A DNA stretch of 11,975 bases from an uncultured Oscillospiraceae bacterium (lineage in GTDB: Bacteria > Bacillota_A > Clostridia > Oscillospirales > Oscillospiraceae): positions 1 to 11,975 of the forward strand of contig CAAEOU010000255.1 in NCBI GenBank assembly GCA_900757695.1. The letters run 5' to 3'. Positions 5,783 to 11,975 of the stretch are shown piece by piece; positions within the stretch are counted from its first letter, which is position 1, and each line of letters starts with the position of its first letter. The notes under the pieces are model-generated. The model did not search any database. It worked only from the letters and a program-made list of their open reading frames with translations, and was not told where the DNA came from. The translations under genes were made by a program, and so were the position numbers.

Positions 5783-7563
5783 ATGTAATGGTCAACGGGA
5801 TCCCCGTAGCAATGCCGGAGGGAAGCACCATTCTGGAGGCCACAAAGCAGGCCGGCTTTCCGGTCCCCACCCTCTGCTTCCTGAAGGATATCAATGAGAT
5901 CGGCGCATGTCGGGTATGCGTGGTGGAGCTGGAAGGCGCTGACCACCTGATCACGGCCTGCAACAACAAGTGCATCGAGGGAATGAAGATCCATACCAAT
6001 TCCCAGAAGGTCCGGGAGGCACGGCGCACCAATATTGAGCTGCTGCTGAGCCAGCATCGGATCAACTGTCCTGCCTGCAATCGGGACAAGACCTGCCAGC
6101 TTAAGAAGGTGGCGAACTCCATCAATATGGATGACACCATGAATTTCCGGCATGTCTATCCTGCGGACAACTGGGATAATACCTTCCCTCTGATCCGCAA
6201 TGAGAGCAAGTGCATCAAGTGCATGCGCTGCGTCTCTGTCTGCGAGAAGGTGCAGACCCTTGGCATCTGGGATATGGTCGGTACCGGTGCGCATACCACT
6301 GTGGGCGTATCCGGAGGCCGTACCATTCAAGAGGCGGACTGTGCTCTGTGCGGCCAGTGCATCACCCACTGTCCCGTCAACGCCCTTCGTTCCCGGGACG
6401 ACACCAAGGCAATTTTCGGCTTGGGCGGCGCACTGAATGATCCCAATAAGATTGTTGTGGTGCAGGTGGCGCCTGCGGTTCGGGCAGCTTGGGGGGAAGT
6501 GTTTGACCTGCCCCCGGAGGTCGCCACGGAAAAGCGGCTGGTTACGGCGCTGAAGCGCATAGGGGTAGACTATGTATTTGACACGAATTTCTCTGCTGAC
6601 CTGACCATTATGGAGGAGGGAACGGAGTTCCTTCAGCGGATGCAGGATGGGACGCAGCACAAGTGGCCGATGTTTACCTCCTGCTGCCCCGGCTGGGTGC
6701 GGTTCCTGAAGTCTCAGTATCCGGATATGGTGGGAGAGCTTTCGACCGCCAAATCCCCCCAGCAGATGTTCGGCGCAGTGACCAAAACCTATTTTGCAAA
6801 AAAGATCGGGGTAGACCCCGAGAATATCGTCTGCGTTTCCGTAATGCCCTGTGTGGCCAAGAAGGCCGAGGTGGATATTCCCAATATCAACGATGCGGGA
6901 GCGGGGAAGGATGTGGATTATTCCATCACCACCCGTGAGATCTGCCGGATGATCTCCGCCGATCAGGTGGATGTGAAGGCACTGCCAGAGACGGATTTCG
7001 ATTCGCCCTTGGGAACCGGTACCGGCGCAGCGGTGATCTTTGGCGTCACCGGCGGCGTTATGGAGGCGGCCCTCCGCACCTGTGCCTATGTGCTCACCGG
7101 AGAGAATCCGGATCCGGACAAGACGTTCCTGGGTGCCAGAGGCATGGACGGATGGAAGGAAGCCGAATATGACGTTGCGGGCGTTCAGGTGCGTACTGCG
7201 GTGGTCAGCGGCCTTGGCAATGCAAGAAAACTGATCCGTGCCCTTCGGCGGGGCGAGGTGCAGTATGACTTTGTGGAAGTCATGGCATGTCCCGGCGGCT
7301 GTGTGGGCGGCGGCGGCCAGCCCATCCACTACAACGAGGAGCGGGCCGGAGAACGGGGACAGGTGCTCTACCGCTACGATGAGAAGAATGTCATGCGGTT
7401 TTCCCATGAGAATCCGGAGGTGCAGGCACTCTATCAGGAGTTTCTGGAGACACCATGCGGAGAGAAGGCGCATCATCTGCTGCATACCGATCATTTTGGA
7501 TGGCAGATGCCCCTTGCCCCCAATCTGGACGAGGATGTCCGGGTGATCCGTAAGGTAAGATAA
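5776..7563 (+). CDS. hydA: [FeFe] hydrogenase, multi-cluster catalytic subunit
   Basis: This protein reversibly reduces protons to H2. At 595 residues it is close to clostridial CpI. The N-terminus is NuoG-like: a 2Fe-2S domain (Cys34, 45, 48, 62), a His-Cys3 4Fe-4S site (His94, Cys98, 101, 107), and two ferredoxin-type 4Fe-4S sites (Cys146, 149, 152, 156 and Cys189, 192, 195, 199). The H-cluster domain carries all three signatures: TSCCPGW (301-307; Cys303 for proton transfer, Cys304 as ligand), MPCVAKK (Cys359) and MACPGGCVGGGGQP (Cys505, Cys509). It should therefore be active once matured by HydE, HydF and HydG, which are not in the window. No signal peptide is seen, so it is cytoplasmic. 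It shares a promoter and a 7-bp overlap with the flavoprotein gene, and a terminator follows at once. This pairing resembles group A2 ('glutamate synthase-linked') hydrogenases rather than trimeric HydABC; that class assignment is inference. Confidence 0.96.
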   Translation: MVNVMVNGIPVAMPEGSTILEATKQAGFPVPTLCFLKDINEIGACRVCVVELEGADHLITACNNKCIEGMKIHTNSQKVREARRTNIELLLSQHRINCPACNRDKTCQLKKVANSINMDDTMNFRHVYPADNWDNTFPLIRNESKCIKCMRCVSVCEKVQTLGIWDMVGTGAHTTVGVSGGRTIQEADCALCGQCITHCPVNALRSRDDTKAIFGLGGALNDPNKIVVVQVAPAVRAAWGEVFDLPPEVATEKRLVTALKRIGVDYVFDTNFSADLTIMEEGTEFLQRMQDGTQHKWPMFTSCCPGWVRFLKSQYPDMVGELSTAKSPQQMFGAVTKTYFAKKIGVDPENIVCVSVMPCVAKKAEVDIPNINDAGAGKDVDYSITTREICRMISADQVDVKALPETDFDSPLGTGTGAAVIFGVTGGVMEAALRTCAYVLTGENPDPDKTFLGARGMDGWKEAEYDVAGVQVRTAVVSGLGNARKLIRALRRGEVQYDFVEVMACPGGCVGGGGQPIHYNEERAGERGQVLYRYDEKNVMRFSHENPEVQALYQEFLETPCGEKAHHLLHTDHFGWQMPLAPNLDEDVRVIRKVR

Positions 7564-7570
7564 GAGATAG

Positions 7571-7607
7571 AAGCAGTGCTGACCGGAAAAGTCGGCACTG
7601 CTTTTTT
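7571..7607 (+). terminator. Intrinsic terminator of the hydrogenase operon
   Basis: Bases 7571-7583 pair with 7591-7603 in a 13-bp stem with one T-G pair and a 7-base loop (CGGAAAA). The T-run 7602-7607 follows directly. It starts eight bases after the hydrogenase stop codon. Confidence 0.9.
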
Positions 7608-7615
7608 CAAATGGA

Positions 7616-7651
7616 TGAAACACTTTGGCTGTAAATTACGCCTAGTATCAT
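7616..7651 (+). promoter_or_regulatory. Candidate promoter of the sigma/anti-sigma operon
   Basis: There are two readings. TGAAAC (7616-7621), 17 bases and CGCC (7639-7642) resemble an ECF-type promoter of the TGAAAC/CGT family and would fit self-regulation by the downstream sigma factor. Alternatively TTGGCT (7625-7630), 15 bases and TATCAT (7646-7651) form a weak sigma-A promoter. The sequence alone does not decide. Confidence 0.35.
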
Positions 7652-7677
7652 AGAAGCAGGCGAAAGGAGGGGGCAGT

Positions 7678-8238
7678 ATGGAAGATCAGAGCATCGTAGC
7701 GCTGTATATGGCACGCAGGGAGGAGGCCATCACCAGAACTGACGAAAAATACCGCAGATTGGCTGTGTATCTGGCAGGAAATATTCTCACGGTCAGAGAG
7801 GATGTGGAGGAGTGCGTCAGCGATGCCTATCTGACCCTGTGGAACACGATCCCACCCCAACAGCCCAAACGGCTGGGGGCCTATCTTGCCAAGGTGACCC
7901 GGAGCCTGGCCATTGACCGGTGGAGACGCGGCCAGACGAAAAAACGGGGCGGCGGTCAAATTGTCTATGCGCTGGAAGAGCTGGAATACATGGTGTCCTC
8001 AGACGGAAGCGCAGAGGACACCGTGCTGAAACAAGAGCTGCGGGAGACCTTGGGACGATTTTTGGCGGGGCTGAACGATACCCAGCGGCGTGCGTTCCTG
8101 ATGCGGTACTGGTATTTTGCATCGGCTCAGGACATTGCGGGGGAGCTGGGAATGACAGGGGCAGGAGTGCGGACAATGCTGCACCGACTGAGAAAGCAGC
8201 TCAAAGCATATTTGGAACAGGAGGGAATGCAGCCATGA
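7678..8238 (+). CDS. ECF-type RNA polymerase sigma factor
   Basis: This 186-residue protein has the two-domain plan of an extracytoplasmic-function sigma-70 factor. Region 2 spans about residues 22-85, with the core-binding and -10-reading part ending in AYLAKVTRSLAIDRWRR (68-84). A linker of about 35 residues follows. Region 4 spans about residues 122-182, with a helix-turn-helix around AQDIAGELGMTGAGVRTMLHR (150-170) that would read the -35 box. There is no region 1.1 or 3, as expected for the class. The ATG has AAAGGAGG seven bases upstream. The gene ends in a 4-bp ATGA overlap with a membrane protein whose short cytoplasmic head looks like an anti-sigma factor, the standard arrangement for a signal-responsive pair. 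The stimulus and target genes are unknown; cell-envelope stress is inferred from the partner's extracellular enzyme domain. Confidence 0.92.
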   Translation: MEDQSIVALYMARREEAITRTDEKYRRLAVYLAGNILTVREDVEECVSDAYLTLWNTIPPQQPKRLGAYLAKVTRSLAIDRWRRGQTKKRGGGQIVYALEELEYMVSSDGSAEDTVLKQELRETLGRFLAGLNDTQRRAFLMRYWYFASAQDIAGELGMTGAGVRTMLHRLRKQLKAYLEQEGMQP

Positions 8239-9389
8239 AGGGCATGGATCTCATAGAGGCGCTGGAAGATATTCGGGAGGACTGGATCGAGGATGCCATG
8301 CCTACGGGCAGGCGGCGGCCACCCAATTGGCTAAAGCATCTGTCGTTGGCTGCCTGCTTGATCTTGATGATTGGGTTCTCGGCTACGCTGCTAATGCGAT
8401 TTGGGGCAGAACCGCAGCAGAAAGCCGCAGCGCCCGATGCGGCATCCGCAATGCCGCTGCCTGCATCGCAGGAAGAACAGGAACAGGAGGAGCAGACAGA
8501 GGAAGAACTGTTTTATGCGCAGTTTTATCAGTTGGATCGGCAGTCCATGGAGGACTATATCACGCAGCATCCCGAGACGCTGGAACATGGCTGGCAGGGC
8601 ATTGACATCAATGCCGCAGGATTGGAAGACGGCGGCATTGAACTCTATACCGGTCAGGGAGATCAGGTGCTGGCACTGGATGCCCGGAACGGGATCCTGC
8701 TGATCCGGGTCTATTTGGAGGAGGATGGACATTCCAGCAGGGGCGTGCTTGCCATCTGCAAGAACACTTCCGCCCTTCGGCTCTGCGGGGCCTCTTCCTT
8801 GCCGGATACAGGAGAAACGGTGGGGGAGATCTGCGAGGAAAACGGCGGACTGCTGGCCATGACAGGCAGTACCTTTTTAGACGATGGCAGCAGCGACGGC
8901 GGCCAGATATCCGGCCTTGCTGTGTGCAGCGGTATTGAGATGGGCTCCCGTCTGGGCGGCTATGGCGACAACCGGCTGGAACTCCGCAACGATAATCGGA
9001 TGTACATCGTAGACTCTGCATCCGCTGTGGACAGTGATACCCGGGATGCCTGCGAGTTCCGTCCCGCACTAATCGTGGACGGCGAAAATGTGGCCGGAAA
9101 CAGCACATGGAACAGCCCGAATCCCCGTGCTGTTCTGGGCCAGAGCGACAGGTTGGAAACCATGATGATCGTGGTGGAGGGGCGCTTGTTGGACAGCCTC
9201 GGCTGCGGCGTGAAAGCGGTGGCGGATAAGCTGGAGCAATACGGCTGCGTTCAGGCGATGAATTTGGACGGCGGCACCAGCGCCATTATGTACTATAAGG
9301 GAAAGAATGTGACCCGCTGTTCCAATACGGAGCTTCCGAATGGAAGAAACATGCCGACGGCATGGGTGTATGGAGAGAAAGCGGAGTAA
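8235..9389 (+). CDS. Membrane anti-sigma-like protein with extracellular phosphodiester glycosidase (NAGPA/DUF2233) domain
   Basis: This 384-residue protein has three parts. Residues 1-34 are a short charged cytoplasmic head (MDLIEALEDIREDWIEDAM, then RRR), typical of clostridial anti-sigma N-termini. One hydrophobic segment lies at about 35-55. An Ala/Pro then Glu/Gln-rich stalk (60-92) leads to an outside domain. The outside domain (about 120-380) carries the marks of the phosphodiester glycosidase family: LLAMTGSTF (206-214), FRPALIVDGENV (275-286), NPRAVLGQ (296-303), MMIVVEGR (310-317), GCGVKAVADKL (323-333) and the hallmark MNLDGGTSA (342-350). Relatives act on sugar-1-phosphodiester bonds, for example the mannose-6-phosphate uncovering enzyme. 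GGAGGG lies nine bases before the ATG, which overlaps the sigma stop codon. The frame is open upstream to 7920, but only as a shadow of the sigma gene. The anti-sigma role is inferred from position and layout; enzyme activity is not shown. Confidence 0.85.
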   Translation: MKGMDLIEALEDIREDWIEDAMPTGRRRPPNWLKHLSLAACLILMIGFSATLLMRFGAEPQQKAAAPDAASAMPLPASQEEQEQEEQTEEELFYAQFYQLDRQSMEDYITQHPETLEHGWQGIDINAAGLEDGGIELYTGQGDQVLALDARNGILLIRVYLEEDGHSSRGVLAICKNTSALRLCGASSLPDTGETVGEICEENGGLLAMTGSTFLDDGSSDGGQISGLAVCSGIEMGSRLGGYGDNRLELRNDNRMYIVDSASAVDSDTRDACEFRPALIVDGENVAGNSTWNSPNPRAVLGQSDRLETMMIVVEGRLLDSLGCGVKAVADKLEQYGCVQAMNLDGGTSAIMYYKGKNVTRCSNTELPNGRNMPTAWVYGEKAE

Positions 9390-9393
9390 GCCA

Positions 9394-9434
9394 CAGCACA
9401 GGGAGGCAGGATCCAGCTTCCCTGTGCTGATTTT
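9394..9434 (+). terminator. Intrinsic terminator after the sigma/anti-sigma operon
   Basis: CAGCACAGGGA (9394-9404) pairs perfectly with TCCCTGTGCTG (9419-9429). Three more inner pairs (one G-T) leave the 8-base loop AGGATCCA. Only a short ATTTTC tract follows, so it may be leaky. It begins five bases after the stop codon. Confidence 0.7.
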
Positions 9435-9484
9435 CAATAACCGGCAGATCATATTTCCGTGCACTGCACTGGGAGAAGGCAATG

Positions 9485-9514
9485 CTTTTCTTTTTTCGTG
9501 GAGTGTGGTACACT
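9485..9514 (+). promoter_or_regulatory. Candidate extended -10 promoter of topB
   Basis: TGG-TACACT (9506-9514) forms an extended -10 box with a poor -35 in the T-rich stretch around 9486-9491. It would give a leader of about 37 bases before topB. An AGTGT-GGT-ACACT inverted repeat (9502-9514) covers the -10 box. Confidence 0.4.
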
Positions 9515-9557
9515 AAACCATAAGAAACTCAGAAACTGGAATAAGCGAGGTAGCGAT

Positions 9558-11741
9558 ATGGCAAAAACGTTGGTACTGGCAGAAAAACCCTCTGTGGGCC
9601 GTGAACTGGCCAGAGTGCTGGGCTGCAAGAAGAGCGGCAACGGCTATTTGGAGGGAGAAAAATATATTGTCACATGGGCGCTGGGACATCTGGTGACACT
9701 GGCGGACCCGGACGTATATGATAAAAAGTATGAAAAGTGGGACATGCAGGACCTTCCCATGCTGCCCCAAAATATGAAGCTGGTGGTGATCCCGGAATCC
9801 CGGCGGCAGTTTCAGGCAGTTTCCTCGCTGATGAAGCGGGGCGATGTGACGGAACTGGTGATTGCCACGGCCGCCGGACGGGAAGGCGAACTGGTGGCCC
9901 GGTGGATCATGATGAAGGCGGGCTGGAAGGGGAAGACCCAGCGGCTCTGGATCTCGTCCCAGACGGATAAGGCCATTCGGGAGGGCTTTCAGCATCTGCG
10001 GCCTGCAGCGGAATATGATAATCTCTTCCGGTCTGCGCAGGCACGCAGTGAGGCAGACTGGCTGGTGGGACTGAACGTCACACGAGCGCTGACCTGCAAG
10101 TACAATGCCCAGCTTTCCGCAGGACGGGTGCAGACTCCGACACTGGCCCTGATCGTTCGCCGGGAGGAGGAGATCAAGAAGTTCACACCCCGGGAGTTCT
10201 GGGGGATCACAGCCAAGCTGCCGGGCTTTACGGCCACATGGCGGGAGAACGGGAAGAATGCCCAGACATTCCAGCGGGAAAAAGCCGAAGCCATCCTGAA
10301 AAAAATTCAGGGGCAGCAGGCGGTGCTGACCAAAGTAGAGCGTCAGAGAAAAAACACGCCGCCTCCGGCTGCCTATGATCTGACGGAGCTCCAGCGGGAC
10401 GCCAATAAGAGGTACGCCTATTCCGCCAAGGAGACCCTTTCTCTGATGCAGAGCCTCTATGAGCGGCACAAGCTGCTGACCTATCCCCGGACGGACTCCA
10501 GATATATTTCGGGGGATGTGGTGGAGACCCTGCCGGAACGGCTCCGGAGCTGTATGGTGGAGGAATATAAGCCTCTGGCACAGGAAATCTATCGAAATAA
10601 GCCGCTGAAAACCAAATATCTGGTGAATGATGCCAAGGTCACCGATCATCACGCCATCATTCCCACGGAGGAACAGCCGCAGCTTTATGATCTGTCCGGG
10701 CCGGAACGAAATATCTATGATCTGGTGGTACGGCGCTTTTTGGCTGTGCTCATGGATCCCTATGAGTATGAGGAAGTCCGTCTTACCATGACCATTGGCG
10801 GTGAGACCTTTACGGCAAAGGGAAAGCGTGTATTGCGTCAGGGGTGGAAAGCTGCCTACAACCGTTCCTTCCAGCTGGATGAGGAGGATGGAGACGAGCA
10901 GACGCAGAATCTGCCGGAGCTGAAAGAGGGGCAGAGGCTGACGGTGGAGTCCGCCGCACTGAAGCCCGGAAAGACATCCCCGCCAGCCCGCTATACCGAG
11001 GCTACACTGCTGTCCGCCATGGAGCATCCGGCGGGACAGGTCAGCGATCAGAATCTGTCGAAGATTCTGGAGGAGACCTCGGGACTTGGCACACCTGCCA
11101 CCCGGGCAGATATCATTGAAAAGCTGTTTTCCACCTTCTATGTGGAGCGCCGGGGCAAGGAACTGGTGCCTACCTCAAAGGGGGTACAGCTGGTGGAGCT
11201 GGCCCCGGAGGAGCTGCGCTCTGCGGCCCTTACGGCCCAGTGGGAGGATCAGCTGGCGGCCATTGCCAAGGGCAAGGAAAAGGACCGGGACTTTGTGGAG
11301 AAAATGCGGAAGTATGCCACGGAGCTGGTAACAGAGGTGAAGGCCAGCGACAAGACCTACCGCCATGACAATCAGACCCGGACGCCCTGCCCGGACTGCG
11401 GGAAATATCTCCTGCGGGTAAAGGGAAAACGGGGCGAAATGCTGGTGTGCCCGGATCGGGAATGCGGCTATCGCCGGAGCCTTACCCAGACCACCAACGC
11501 CCGGTGCCCCAACTGCCATAAAAAGATGGAGCTCCGGGGCGAGGGAGAAAAGCAGATGTTTGCCTGTGTCTGCGGCTATCGAGAGAAGCTGTCCGATTTC
11601 AAAAAACGGCGGGCTTCGGCAGGTGCAGGGAAACGAGACGTCAGAAAATATCTGGCCAATCAGGACACCGGCGGCGGTAATACTGCCATGGCCGATGCAC
11701 TGGCCAAATGGAAGGCGGCACAGGAGGCAAAGAACAAATGA
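9558..11741 (+). CDS. topB: DNA topoisomerase III (type IA)
   Basis: Type IA topoisomerases cut one DNA strand through a 5'-phosphotyrosine and pass the other, which helps unlink DNA during replication and repair. This protein has 727 residues, the usual size for Firmicutes TopB. The TOPRIM domain (about 1-150) starts AKTLVLAEKPSVGREL with Glu9 and includes ATAAGREGELVARW (103-116). The active-site tyrosine is Tyr309 in LLTYPRTDSRY. The C-terminus has two zinc-ribbon-like four-cysteine sets (Cys611, 614, 631, 636 and Cys650, 653, 670, 672) and a basic tail. In Gram-positive TopB I expect ATDAGREGE at the TOPRIM metal site; here residue 105 is Ala, so the usual Asp is missing. The ATG has GAGG seven bases upstream; 33 further in-frame codons upstream have no ribosome site and overlap the promoter. 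It overlaps the next gene by 4 bp. Confidence 0.96.
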   Translation: MAKTLVLAEKPSVGRELARVLGCKKSGNGYLEGEKYIVTWALGHLVTLADPDVYDKKYEKWDMQDLPMLPQNMKLVVIPESRRQFQAVSSLMKRGDVTELVIATAAGREGELVARWIMMKAGWKGKTQRLWISSQTDKAIREGFQHLRPAAEYDNLFRSAQARSEADWLVGLNVTRALTCKYNAQLSAGRVQTPTLALIVRREEEIKKFTPREFWGITAKLPGFTATWRENGKNAQTFQREKAEAILKKIQGQQAVLTKVERQRKNTPPPAAYDLTELQRDANKRYAYSAKETLSLMQSLYERHKLLTYPRTDSRYISGDVVETLPERLRSCMVEEYKPLAQEIYRNKPLKTKYLVNDAKVTDHHAIIPTEEQPQLYDLSGPERNIYDLVVRRFLAVLMDPYEYEEVRLTMTIGGETFTAKGKRVLRQGWKAAYNRSFQLDEEDGDEQTQNLPELKEGQRLTVESAALKPGKTSPPARYTEATLLSAMEHPAGQVSDQNLSKILEETSGLGTPATRADIIEKLFSTFYVERRGKELVPTSKGVQLVELAPEELRSAALTAQWEDQLAAIAKGKEKDRDFVEKMRKYATELVTEVKASDKTYRHDNQTRTPCPDCGKYLLRVKGKRGEMLVCPDRECGYRRSLTQTTNARCPNCHKKMELRGEGEKQMFACVCGYREKLSDFKKRRASAGAGKRDVRKYLANQDTGGGNTAMADALAKWKAAQEAKNK

Positions 11742-11975
11742 AACTGATCTCATGGAATGTCAACGGCCTCAGGGCCTGTCTGGGAAAGGGCTTTATGGAC
11801 TATTTTCAGGCGGCGGACGCAGATTTCTTCTGCCTGCAGGAGACAAAGCTTCAGCAGGGGCAGGTAGAGCTGGAGCTGCCCGGCTATCATCAGTACTGGA
11901 ATTATGCGGAGAAGAAGGGCTACTCGGGCACTGCGATCTTTGCGAAAGAGGAAGCGCTGTCTGTTCGTTATGGCC
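11738..11975 (+). CDS. xth: Exodeoxyribonuclease III / AP endonuclease, N-terminal part
   Basis: The gene starts with an ATG that overlaps the topB stop codon (ATGA), with AGGAGG ten bases upstream, and runs off the right edge after 79 codons. The visible part is typical of the ExoIII branch of the exonuclease/endonuclease/phosphatase fold. It shows KLISWNVNGLRA with Asn7, FFCLQETKLQ with the metal-binding Glu35, and KKGYSGTAIFAK at about 60-71. The full enzyme, usually about 250-270 residues, cuts DNA at abasic sites and removes nucleotides from 3' ends in base excision repair. The remaining catalytic residues (the Asp and His near the C-terminus) are outside the window. The overlap suggests it is co-translated with topB. 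Confidence 0.95.
   Translation, partial: MKLISWNVNGLRACLGKGFMDYFQAADADFFCLQETKLQQGQVELELPGYHQYWNYAEKKGYSGTAIFAKEEALSVRYG

Noticed and set aside
5734..7623. 629-codon open frame on the minus strand opposite the hydrogenase gene
   Set aside because: It mirrors a GC-rich coding gene with complete catalytic motifs on the other strand. It has no recognisable domain and runs through the terminator region.
9408..9415. GGATCC palindrome in the terminator loop as a regulatory site
   Set aside because: A six-base palindrome in a loop is expected by chance and has no supporting context.
9513..11027. 504-codon minus-strand frame opposite topB
   Set aside because: Shadow frame with low-complexity composition, no domain and no ribosome site; it would also run over the topB promoter.
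1..11975. Mobile element, CRISPR array, tRNA or rRNA
   Set aside because: No terminal repeats, transposase or integrase genes, spaced repeat arrays or recognisable structural RNA were found by reading either strand.

Overview
The window looks like chromosomal DNA of a strictly anaerobic, GC-rich member of the Clostridia, most likely an Oscillospiraceae/Ruminococcaceae-type gut bacterium. This is inferred from the O2-sensitive [FeFe] hydrogenase, the sigma-A-type promoters, the strong AGGAGG ribosome sites and the Firmicutes-style TopB. I see no phage, transposon, CRISPR, tRNA or rRNA. The exact taxon cannot be fixed from the sequence alone.

Layout. (1) Bases 1-3612, minus strand: a compact three-gene operon, MoxR-type AAA+ ATPase, then a DUF58 membrane protein, then a polytopic membrane transglutaminase (TgpA/YebA-like) that runs off the left edge. 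The genes are 7 bp apart and then overlap by 4 bp. (2) Bases 3613-3940: a divergent control region with a sigma-A promoter for each direction. The hydrogenase side also has two near-identical 17-bp direct repeats and two hairpins in the leader. (3) Bases 3941-7563, plus strand: a two-gene redox operon. It encodes a flavoprotein that joins a NuoF-type 4Fe-4S domain to an NfnB/GltD-like FAD/NAD(P)H module, and a multi-cluster [FeFe] hydrogenase with a complete H-cluster signature. It ends at a strong intrinsic terminator. (4) Bases 7678-9389, plus strand: an ECF sigma factor overlapping by 4 bp a single-pass membrane protein. That protein has a short anti-sigma-like cytoplasmic head and a phosphodiester glycosidase (NAGPA/DUF2233) domain outside. 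It also ends at an intrinsic terminator. (5) Bases 9558 to the right edge, plus strand: DNA topoisomerase III (topB), overlapping by 4 bp the start of an exodeoxyribonuclease III / AP endonuclease gene.

How the parts work together. The hydrogenase operon probably couples NAD(P)H and H2/protons. The N3-type cluster of the flavoprotein would hand electrons to the 2Fe-2S entry cluster of the hydrogenase, as NuoF does to NuoG. It resembles the 'glutamate synthase-linked' (group A2) [FeFe] hydrogenases, a class defined by GltD-like neighbours. No hydrogenase maturation genes (HydE/F/G) are present, so these must lie elsewhere. The sigma/anti-sigma pair and the MoxR-DUF58-transglutaminase operon both point to the cell envelope, but nothing in the sequence ties them together.

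Most worth a second look: the enzyme-headed anti-sigma factor; the adapter logic of the hydrogenase flavoprotein; the repeat/hairpin control region in front of it; and the loss of the usual acidic residue in the TOPRIM motif of TopB.
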